This document shows positions 1-4,423 of a stretch of DNA of 9,522 nucleotides, in pieces. The position numbers and the translations under genes are program-made. The notes below the pieces were generated by a model. That model ran no database searches. It was given only the letters and a program-made list of their open reading frames with translations, and was not told the origin of the DNA. How positions within the stretch are numbered: position 1 is the stretch's first letter; every line of letters begins with the position of its first letter. This DNA comes from an uncultured Clostridia bacterium (GTDB taxonomy: Bacteria > Bacillota > Clostridia > Christensenellales > Borkfalkiaceae), in NCBI GenBank assembly GCA_947174175.1, contig CAMWHW010000022.1:1-9522 (forward strand). The letters run 5' to 3'.

Positions 1-1
1 A

Positions 2-697
2 TTACAAAATGCGTTGCAAAGTAAAGCCGACTTTATCGCATGACGTAAGAATATATTCTATTCCGTCCTTAACCGTGCGTAAGGGAAAATAAGCTTGTCC
101 GTGAACGTGACCGAAAATAACTTTGCTCACGCCGTTCTGTTTGAACAAATCGGAAAAAAGCGTGTCCTGCAATTTGGGGTTTATGGGCGGATAGTGCGTC
201 ATAACCAGAAGAATATCCCCGTCCTCCCTGACCTTTTCGACAGCCTTGAAACAGAGTTTGAACCTTTCGGCTTCGCGGGCGTACAGCTTTTCGTCGTGCT
301 CGGTATAGTCCGCACTGCCCGGACAAGACCAGCCGCGCGAGCCGCAGATTACCACGTTGCCGAACTTTACGCAGTCGTTTTGCAGAAAGAAAAAGCTTTC
401 GTCGGGAGCCGCGTCGCGCAGCTTTGTAATGCCGTTCCACCAGTAGTCGTGGTTGCCGCGGATAAAAATTTTTTTACCCTTCAAACCCTTTAAAGAGTGC
501 AAATCGCACAGCCCTTCCGCTAGGACCGTACCCCAGCTGGTGTCACCGCAGAGAAGTACGATATCGTCGTTCGAAACCTTGCTTTGCCAGTCGTTTTTAA
601 TTTTATCAAAGTGACCTTCCCACCCCGCGCCGAACACGTCCATAGGTTTATCGCACGCGCCCGAAAGATGCAAGTCGCTTATCGAAAATATCTTCAT
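2..697 (-). CDS. Calcineurin-like metallophosphoesterase, 231 aa
   Basis: This is a complete gene for a cytoplasmic metal-dependent phosphoesterase of the calcineurin-like superfamily. The dinuclear-metal motifs are all visible in order: DLH (D8, H10), GD (G51-D52), GNHD (N82, H83, D84), a lone His in THYPP (H168) and GHVH (H197, H199). There is no signal peptide or membrane segment. The length is normal for the compact single-domain bacterial members. The start is fixed because the first metal motif begins only seven residues after Met1, so a later start would remove it. No Shine-Dalgarno is seen: a TATAAT box ends 6 nt before the ATG, suggesting leaderless transcription. The gene stands apart from the terminator-separated gene upstream of it (892-1548) and runs off toward the left edge. 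The natural substrate (phosphodiester, phosphoprotein or nucleotide) cannot be read from the sequence. Confidence 0.93.
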   Translation of the reverse strand: MKIFSISDLHLSGACDKPMDVFGAGWEGHFDKIKNDWQSKVSNDDIVLLCGDTSWGTVLAEGLCDLHSLKGLKGKKIFIRGNHDYWWNGITKLRDAAPDESFFFLQNDCVKFGNVVICGSRGWSCPGSADYTEHDEKLYAREAERFKLCFKAVEKVREDGDILLVMTHYPPINPKLQDTLFSDLFKQNGVSKVIFGHVHGQAYFPLRTVKDGIEYILTSCDKVGFTLQRIL

Positions 698-703
698 AAT
701 TCA

Positions 704-732
704 ATTATAGCATACTTTACGGAGTTTTTAAA
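704..732 (-). promoter_or_regulatory. Sigma-A promoter abutting the metallophosphoesterase start codon
   Basis: On the minus strand there is a perfect extended -10, TGC-TATAAT (hexamer at 704-709), and a weak -35 TTTAAA at 727-732 with a 17-nt spacer. Only six bases (TGAATT) separate the -10 from the ATG at 697, so the expected transcription start falls on or next to the A of the ATG. No ribosome binding site can fit between. The -10 and its TG extension are clear; the leaderless reading is inference. Confidence 0.6.
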
Positions 733-737
733 GCGTT

Positions 738-766
738 TTGTTTTAAGGTTAAAATTTTGTTATAAT
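738..766 (+). promoter_or_regulatory. Orphan plus-strand sigma-A-like promoter
   Basis: TTGTTT (738-743), a 17-nt spacer and an extended -10 TGT-TATAAT (hexamer at 761-766) form a credible plus-strand promoter with an expected start near 773. No plus-strand protein gene follows before the minus-strand gene at 892-1548, so a transcript would be a short RNA or an antisense RNA. It lies back to back with the metallophosphoesterase promoter in A/T-rich DNA, so a chance match is possible. Confidence 0.35.
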
Positions 767-823
767 TAGCTTAAAATAGGCGATTATGTGTGACATAGTA
801 CTACTTACTTTGCTAAAACACGC

Positions 824-857
824 AAAAATAGGCGGTAAAACCGTTAATTTTACCGCC
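824..857 (-). terminator. Rho-independent terminator after the Cys-rich protein gene
   Basis: A perfect 10-bp stem (GGCGGTAAAA at 831-840 with TTTTACCGCC at 848-857) closes a 7-nt loop. Read on the minus strand it is followed by TATTTTT, a U-rich tail at 824-830. It lies about 35 nt after the stop of the 892-1548 gene. In the plus direction no T-run follows, so it works as a terminator on the minus strand only. Confidence 0.8.
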
Positions 858-891
858 GTTGATTGTTGCATGTATTTTCTTGTTACTACCC

Positions 892-1548
892 CTATTTGCA
901 GTTGCAGCTTCTGCCCTGCGGATAGAGCGGCAGTTCGAAAAATCCTGCGCAGACCTCTTTTGAATAGTCCTGTGCGGGAGGAATTGCGCAGTAGCCGTAG
1001 CTGGGCACGAGAATCTCCACGTCGATTGCAATCTTTAAGATTATGCTGACGCAGGAGTTAACCGTGAACGTCTCGGTCTCGCTGTTGAACGTACCCTCGG
1101 CGGAAACCGCGGAAGCTTCCGCTACTACCTTATAGGGCATAATCGAGGGCGCGGGAACGAATAAAAGCACGTCTTCGGAAACGCTGATAGTTGCGGCTGC
1201 AACCCCCTCTGCTCCGTTCGCGTCGGTGTACACTACCTCTACGGGAATGTTTACCGTTGCCTGCACTCTTGCGCAGCCCTGTTTATCCGCAAGCCTATCC
1301 ACGCTTACGTTGGTTAACGTTGCGCCCGCGTTGGTTGAGCGCATGCTTATGAAAGTGAGCGGATATGTAGGATTGGCGGGTGTGAAAGACGATACCGTCA
1401 ACGTATAGTTTTCTAACTGCACCTGCTTAATGCACGCGTCGAAAATTTTCTGTGCCTGAATGCACACCTTTTCGCACATGCCGTTTAAGGGGTTGCCGTT
1501 TATTGTGCCCGGGCATTTGTCCGATTGAAAATTGGAAAAGAACGACAT
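892..1548 (-). CDS. Cys-rich conserved protein without signal peptide, possible spore-envelope protein, 218 aa
   Basis: The start at 1548 is chosen because GGAGGT (1553-1558) precedes it with ideal spacing; an in-frame ATG at 1581 lacks such a site. The protein has no signal peptide or membrane helix. An N-terminal Cys cluster (C12, C25, C29, C39, within CEKVCIQAQKIFDAC) leads into two similar beta-rich stretches, one around 'VQATVNIPVEVVYTDANG' and one around 'VSIILKIAIDVEILVPS'. The C-terminus holds 'GYCAIPPAQDY' and ends in a CxC (SCNCK). From memory the family is widespread in Clostridia as a hypothetical protein. The repeated beta pattern resembles the SPOCS (DUF3794) sporulation domain but is not a clear member. 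With the LysM gene just upstream and a SpoVB-like gene beyond, a role as a disulfide-linked spore coat component is plausible. The gene is certain; the function is a guess. Confidence 0.85.
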   Translation of the reverse strand: MSFFSNFQSDKCPGTINGNPLNGMCEKVCIQAQKIFDACIKQVQLENYTLTVSSFTPANPTYPLTFISMRSTNAGATLTNVSVDRLADKQGCARVQATVNIPVEVVYTDANGAEGVAAATISVSEDVLLFVPAPSIMPYKVVAEASAVSAEGTFNSETETFTVNSCVSIILKIAIDVEILVPSYGYCAIPPAQDYSKEVCAGFFELPLYPQGRSCNCK

Positions 1549-1564
1549 TTTTACCTCCGTTTTA

Positions 1565-1593
1565 TTTATACGCCGTAGCATTAATGCTGTAAT
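1565..1593 (-). promoter_or_regulatory. Candidate promoter with a palindromic operator in its spacer
   Basis: On the minus strand, ATTACA (1588-1593) and TATAAA (1565-1570) are separated by 17 nt. The spacer contains a perfect 12-bp palindrome, AGCATTAATGCT, at 1577-1588, which touches the -35 box and is well placed for a repressor. The predicted start near 1558 would leave only about 10 nt of leader, just enough for the GGAGGT site. The boxes match consensus 4/6 and 5/6. The gene could also be transcribed from the LysM promoter, 86 nt beyond its upstream neighbour's stop, as no terminator separates the two. Confidence 0.4.
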
Positions 1594-1634
1594 ATTTCGG
1601 TTACTGTATTTATATGCCGCCGCACTTTATCGTG

Positions 1635-1904
1635 TTACGGCAGCCAGATTCTGAGCGTAGGATATACGGTTTTATTATCGTTTAGTTCCGTCAGCTCTTT
1701 TTGGTCGACGTTTTCGCGCGCGGCAATCGAGGCGTAGGTATCGCCCGCAAGCGCATAGCAATATCGTTTCGGGGGTTTTATTTCGATTATGGCTCCGCAG
1801 AAGACGTCGCCCACGGGACACGAAAAAACCGAAATTATATCCTCTTTTTTAACCCGCCCCCTTACGCGCAGGTATTTCCCCTGTTCCTTGACGAGCGAAA
1901 ACAT
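1635..1904 (-). CDS. Small LysM-domain protein without signal peptide, 89 aa
   Basis: Residues 47-89 form a LysM-type unit: 'YALAGDTYASIAARENVD' gives the start of the motif, then 'ELTELN' and a terminal hydrophobic 'LRIWLP'. Residues 11-42 ('GRVKKEDIISVFSCPVGD') look like a second, divergent LysM copy that lacks the usual Asn. LysM binds N-acetylglucosamine polymers such as peptidoglycan. The protein has no signal peptide, membrane helix or enzymatic domain, so it is not a conventional secreted hydrolase. Cytoplasmically made LysM proteins in spore formers (SafA and SpoVID are the established examples) act at the cortex/coat interface, and the same role is inferred here. The gene lies 86 nt upstream of the Cys-rich protein gene on the same strand, and diverges from the SpoVB-like gene. 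It has no Shine-Dalgarno; its -10 box ends 6 nt before the ATG. Confidence 0.82.
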   Translation of the reverse strand: MFSLVKEQGKYLRVRGRVKKEDIISVFSCPVGDVFCGAIIEIKPPKRYCYALAGDTYASIAARENVDQKELTELNDNKTVYPTLRIWLP

Positions 1905-1910
1905 ACTAAC

Positions 1911-1940
1911 AGTATATTAAAATGCGACAAAATTTGTGAA
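1911..1940 (-). promoter_or_regulatory. Promoter abutting the LysM gene start codon
   Basis: On the minus strand, TTCACA (1935-1940) and TATACT (1911-1916) are separated by 18 nt, each matching the sigma-A consensus 5/6. Six bases (GTTAGT) separate the -10 from the ATG at 1904, so the start would fall on the A of the ATG. Overlapping it is GAATATT (1939-1945), 14 nt before CATTTTAA (1917-1924). This fits the sigma-E -35 pattern and spacing but only part of the sigma-E -10. Confidence 0.55.
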
Positions 1941-1960
1941 TATTCGGCACCTTTGGTTTG

Positions 1961-1966
1961 TAGAAT
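1961..1966 (+). promoter_or_regulatory. -10 box just upstream of the SpoVB-like start codon
   Basis: TAGAAT (5/6 match to TATAAT) ends 7 nt before the ATG at 1974, and no Shine-Dalgarno is visible between them. No convincing -35 box is present at the usual distance: the nearest, TTGTGA at 1934-1939, would need a 21-nt spacer. The site is reported because it has nearly the same position relative to the ATG as the -10 boxes of two other genes in this window. Confidence 0.35.
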
Positions 1967-1973
1967 ATTGTTG

Positions 1974-3473
1974 ATGAAGAGCAATATTTATAAATCGGCG
2001 GCTCAGGTCACCGTTTTTTCGACGTTCGAAAAGATACTGAGTTTTGTTTACAGAATTATTTTGTCGCGCTCGATAGGCGCCGAGGGGCTGGGCATTTACC
2101 AGATTTGCCTTTCGGTATTCGCGGTATTTCTGACGGCGGCTTCAAGCGGTATTCCCGTTACCGTTTCGCGCCTTATCGCAAAAAATACGGCTACGGGCAA
2201 CGCAAAAGGCAAGCACGCCGTAGTTTCCTCTGGCGTGCTTTTAACCCTTGTATTTACCATTCCCGCGGCGCTGGTGTTGTTTTTTGCGCGCGACCTATAC
2301 TCCTTTCTGTTTCCAGACAGAGATTGCGTAGACATCTTCCTGTGGCTGTTGCCCGGGCTTATTCTTACCTCCATTTACGCGATTATGCGCGGTTCGTTCT
2401 GGGGAAACAAGCAGTTTTTGCCTTACAGCGTAATAGAGCTTGCCGAAAACGCCGTTATGGTTGCCTGCGGCTGCGTGCTTATAAGCTTTGCAACTACCGC
2501 TAAAAACGGCGCGCGTGCGGCGATAATCGCCGTTCTCATATCCTATATCTTCTCTTTTGCCGTGTCCCTGGGCTGGTATTTCATCAAGGGCGGCAAGTTC
2601 GTAAACCCCAAATCGCAGTTCAAGTCCGTGGCGAAAGCTTCGCTTCCCATCACGGCAATGCGCACTTCCACCTCGCTTTTGAATTCGTGCGTGGCAATGT
2701 TCCTGCCCGCCCTGTTATCCCGTGCGTGCGGTTATTCCGGCAGCGAAGCTTTGGCTCTATACGGAACCGTTCTGGGCATGAGCGTGCCTATGCTGTTTAT
2801 TCCCAACTCCCTTATCGGCTCGATTGCCGTGGTGGTTGCGCCAGAAATGAGCGAAAATTTTTACGCAAAGCGCACCGAGCTTTTAAGGCGCGACATAGAA
2901 AGAACGCTCAAATCCGCCGTTGCGATTGCCACCGTGCTCATTCCCGTTATGTTTACGCTGGGCGAAGATATAGGTAAACTGTTCTACGCAAGCGAATTGA
3001 GCGGCGTGGTTATAAGGCGCTTTTCCTTTATGATGCTGCCGATGTGCATTTCCATGATTACGACTACCATACTCAATTCGCTTAACTACGAAGTGCGCAC
3101 ACTTATCTACTTCTTTGCGGGCGCCGTGGCTATGATAGCGATAATTCTGATATTTACGGGACTTTTGGGCATAAACGCCTACATGGTCGGGCTGACGATG
3201 AGTTTCGTAATTACTGCGGCGCTCAATCTGCACCTTTTAAAAAAGAACTGCCCTGATATAAATTATTTCGGTTACCTGGTTAAGAGCGTACTAATCTGCG
3301 CCTTTGCGTGCGCGTTCGGGCACCTTTTCGGCACTCTGTTTGACGGTGTTCTGCCCGCCGTGTGGAAGATAATACTGTGCGGCGGCATAGTTTCCGCGTT
3401 TGCCATTCTGGCGTTTTACGGTATGGAAATGGTGTCCGCACGCCCCTTTAAAAAGCTGTTTTCGCGCGGTTAA
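1974..3473 (+). CDS. SpoVB-family MOP-superfamily flippase, 499 aa
   Basis: This polytopic membrane protein belongs to the MATE-like multidrug/oligosaccharidyl-lipid/polysaccharide (MOP) superfamily, in the SpoVB/MurJ/Wzx-type branch. That branch moves lipid-linked glycans across the cytoplasmic membrane; SpoVB is needed for spore cortex peptidoglycan. Visible signatures are the first-helix segment 'RIILSRSIGAEGLGIYQ' (27-43) and 'SGIPVTVSRLIAKN' (58-71), followed by hydrophobic segments along the whole length. 499 residues fits the 14-helix family. The start at 1974 is chosen because homology begins within a few residues of it; the open frame continues back to 1701 across the divergent LysM gene, but that extension is not family-like. 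There is no Shine-Dalgarno. The stop codon overlaps the stop of the convergent TSUP gene. The next-door LysM gene supports a spore-cortex role, but a general lipid-glycan flippase cannot be excluded. Confidence 0.9.
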   Translation: MKSNIYKSAAQVTVFSTFEKILSFVYRIILSRSIGAEGLGIYQICLSVFAVFLTAASSGIPVTVSRLIAKNTATGNAKGKHAVVSSGVLLTLVFTIPAALVLFFARDLYSFLFPDRDCVDIFLWLLPGLILTSIYAIMRGSFWGNKQFLPYSVIELAENAVMVACGCVLISFATTAKNGARAAIIAVLISYIFSFAVSLGWYFIKGGKFVNPKSQFKSVAKASLPITAMRTSTSLLNSCVAMFLPALLSRACGYSGSEALALYGTVLGMSVPMLFIPNSLIGSIAVVVAPEMSENFYAKRTELLRRDIERTLKSAVAIATVLIPVMFTLGEDIGKLFYASELSGVVIRRFSFMMLPMCISMITTTILNSLNYEVRTLIYFFAGAVAMIAIILIFTGLLGINAYMVGLTMSFVITAALNLHLLKKNCPDINYFGYLVKSVLICAFACAFGHLFGTLFDGVLPAVWKIILCGGIVSAFAILAFYGMEMVSARPFKKLFSRG

Positions 3474-3507
3474 GCCTTCTGAAACCCCGTTACGAGCGAA
3501 AAAAGCT
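3454..3507. terminator. Inverted repeat around the overlapping convergent stop codons, possible terminator
   Basis: AGCTGTTTTCGC (3454-3465) and GCGAAAAAAGCT (3496-3507) pair over 12 positions with one mismatch. They enclose a 30-nt loop that holds both stop codons of the convergent genes (TTAA, 3470-3473). Read on the minus strand the hairpin is followed by TTTT (3450-3453), so it could end transcription of the TSUP pair; the plus-strand tail is poorer. The long loop makes it a weak terminator at best. Confidence 0.35.
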
Positions 3508-3844
3508 GCTTTACCGCAAGCGACACCAGAAAAATACCGAAAAGCTTTTTAAGCACTTCGGTCGGCAAAGCGGCCATAACGAACCCCGCCAGCACGGTGG
3601 TTATAAGAGCGGGTATTACGATTTCCCAGACGTCGTCCGTTCTTAAAAGACCGTTCTTTTTATGGGCGGGCAAAACGAGCGCCGCCATGGGCAGAAACGC
3701 AATGACGTTGGTCGCCTGCGCGACGTGCTGGTTGACGCCTAAAAATATGGTAAGCGCGGGAATTAAAATGGTGCCGCCGCCCATTCCCATACCGCCTAAA
3801 ATACCCGCAAGCAGCCCTGCTGCGAGATAGATTAAAAATGCCAT
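3470..3844 (-). CDS. TauE/SafE (TSUP) family transporter, second half-size subunit, 124 aa
   Basis: This is a small membrane protein with about four hydrophobic helices. It carries the glycine-rich TauE/SafE motif 'GILGGMGMGGGTILIPAL' (14-31), followed by 'VAQATNVIAFLP' (41-52). Family members export or import small anions such as sulfite, sulfoacetate or thiosulfate and normally have about 250 residues, with this motif once in each of two duplicated halves. Here only one half is present. Its ATG follows the TGA of the upstream half-gene with a single base between (TGA-A-ATG), so translation is probably coupled. Its own frame runs back to a TAG at 3851-3853, so it is not a simple continuation. 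Its TAA overlaps the stop of the convergent flippase gene. The substrate cannot be deduced. Confidence 0.9.
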   Translation of the reverse strand: MAFLIYLAAGLLAGILGGMGMGGGTILIPALTIFLGVNQHVAQATNVIAFLPMAALVLPAHKKNGLLRTDDVWEIVIPALITTVLAGFVMAALPTEVLKKLFGIFLVSLAVKQLFSLVTGFQKA

Positions 3845-3845
3845 T

Positions 3846-4214
3846 TCAGCCTATCACCATGCGGATGCCGGCGGCAAGCATTATCCCTATAAAGACGATA
3901 TCCACCCAGATTTTGGGGAGCTTACCCAGAAGTTTTGCGCCCAGAAGTCCGCCCGCCACGTTGCCGATAGCCGCAGGAATGACCACGGGCAAGTCCACGA
4001 AGCCGTTAATGATATAGGTTATGGCGCTGACCGCGCAGACGGGCGCTATTATCAGAATCGCCGTTGCGTGCGCCTGCTTTCTGGGATAGCCCAGAACGTC
4101 CGCAAGAATTGGAACGGCTATCATGCCGCCGCCACCGCCGAACAGTCCGTTTACAGCGCCCAGCCCCAGTCCGCCGTAGACGGCTTTTTTGTTAATCTTT
4201 TTCAAAATTTTCAT
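3846..4214 (-). CDS. TauE/SafE (TSUP) family transporter, first half-size subunit, 122 aa
   Basis: This is the upstream member of a two-gene unit. It has about four hydrophobic helices, with the family signature 'GLFGGGGGMIAVPIL' (23-37), then 'KQAHATAILI' (46-55) and 'GNVAGGLLGAKL' (84-95). The basic N-terminus (MKILKKINKK) should lie in the cytoplasm. It corresponds to the N-terminal repeat of full-length TauE/SafE proteins and most likely pairs with the 3470-3844 product to rebuild an eight-helix anion permease, although homodimers are possible. The start at 4214 is chosen because AGGA lies 8 nt upstream and family similarity starts right after; an open frame back to 4334 runs through A/T-rich control DNA and is not family-like. 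A GC-rich hairpin (4226-4249) sits in the leader. Regulation may involve the palindrome at 4264-4289. Confidence 0.9.
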   Translation of the reverse strand: MKILKKINKKAVYGGLGLGAVNGLFGGGGGMIAVPILADVLGYPRKQAHATAILIIAPVCAVSAITYIINGFVDLPVVIPAAIGNVAGGLLGAKLLGKLPKIWVDIVFIGIMLAAGIRMVIG

Positions 4215-4225
4215 CCTCTCGTTCC

Positions 4226-4249
4226 TGCGCGCGTCCTCGTATGCGCGCA
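4226..4249 (-). promoter_or_regulatory. GC-rich leader hairpin upstream of the TSUP pair
   Basis: In the minus-strand transcript, TGCGCGC (4243-4249) can pair with GCGCGCA (4226-4232) across a 10-nt loop that contains GAGGA. The stem ends just before the AGGA ribosome binding site at 4223-4226, sharing one base with it, and a run of U precedes the hairpin. Such a hairpin could limit ribosome access or stabilise the message. It may also be incidental, since GCGCGC pairs with itself. Confidence 0.3.
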
Positions 4250-4263
4250 AAAAAACTATTATA

Positions 4264-4289
4264 TATAAAGTTTTTGCAAAAATTTTATA
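4264..4289. promoter_or_regulatory. 26-bp near-perfect palindrome between divergent genes, candidate operator
   Basis: The two 13-nt arms, 4264-4276 and 4277-4289, match at 12 of 13 pairs around a TTTTTGCAAAAA core; the single exception is G4270 with T4283. Each outer arm reads TATAAA on its own strand. The position between the TSUP pair and the surface-protein gene, 39 bases upstream of the latter's -35 box, suits a regulator shared by both genes. A/T-rich DNA produces palindromes easily, so function is unproven. Confidence 0.35.
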
Positions 4290-4327
4290 ATAATGAATTT
4301 TTTTATCCGTTCTTTGGCGATAATCAG

Positions 4328-4356
4328 TTGCCAAAAGCCCCGTTTTATATTAAAAT
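4328..4356 (+). promoter_or_regulatory. Sigma-A promoter of the large surface-protein gene
   Basis: TTGCCA (4328-4333) and TAAAAT (4351-4356) each match the sigma-A consensus 5/6 with the optimal 17-nt spacer. The expected start near 4363 gives a leader of about 60 nt before the ATG at 4424, with room for a hairpin and a ribosome binding site. This is one of the clearest promoters in the window. Confidence 0.7.
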
Positions 4357-4371
4357 AAAAGGGTATGAAAA

Positions 4372-4419
4372 TTCCGCGCTTTGCCAAAGTGCGGAAAGAC
4401 AAACTTTTTTTGAAAGGTG
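4372..4419 (+). promoter_or_regulatory. 5' leader hairpin, U7 tract and ribosome binding site of the surface-protein mRNA
   Basis: TTCCGCGCTTT (4372-4382) pairs with AAAGTGCGGAA (4386-4396) over 11 positions, including one G-U, with a 3-nt loop. Eight bases later comes a run of seven T (4405-4411), followed at once by AAAGG (4413-4417), the ribosome binding site for the ATG at 4424. The gap between stem and T-run is too long for a standard terminator, so a role as a 5' stabiliser or weak attenuator is more likely. Confidence 0.45.
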
Positions 4420-4423
4420 TTAT

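Noticed and set aside
95..493. Plus-strand open frame inside the metallophosphoesterase gene
   Set aside because: It is a shadow of a well-supported gene with all metal-binding motifs; no ribosome site or recognisable domain.
1549..1581. Earlier ATG at 1581 for the Cys-rich protein
   Set aside because: A strong GGAGGT sits inside this stretch at ideal distance for the ATG at 1548; the 11 extra codons overlap the candidate promoter.
1701..1973. N-terminal extension of the SpoVB-like protein back to 1701
   Set aside because: The extension lies antisense to the LysM gene and shows no flippase-like sequence; family similarity begins right after the ATG at 1974.
3842..3850. The split TSUP pair as a frameshift error in one full-length gene
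   Set aside because: Each half has its own start and complete four-helix unit, the break lies at the repeat boundary, and the downstream frame is closed by TAG at 3851-3853.
4215..4334. N-terminal extension of the first TSUP half-gene
   Set aside because: The extra 40 codons cover A/T-rich control DNA and a palindrome, and are not family-like; the ATG at 4214 has an AGGA site.
4372..4411. A riboswitch or classical terminator in the surface-protein leader
   Set aside because: The leader is too short for a known aptamer plus expression platform, and 8 nt separate the stem from the T-run.
4241..4423. N-terminal extension of the surface protein back to 4241
   Set aside because: It would place the promoter and leader hairpin inside the gene and bury the signal peptide 61 residues from the N-terminus; the ATG at 4424 has an AAAGG site.
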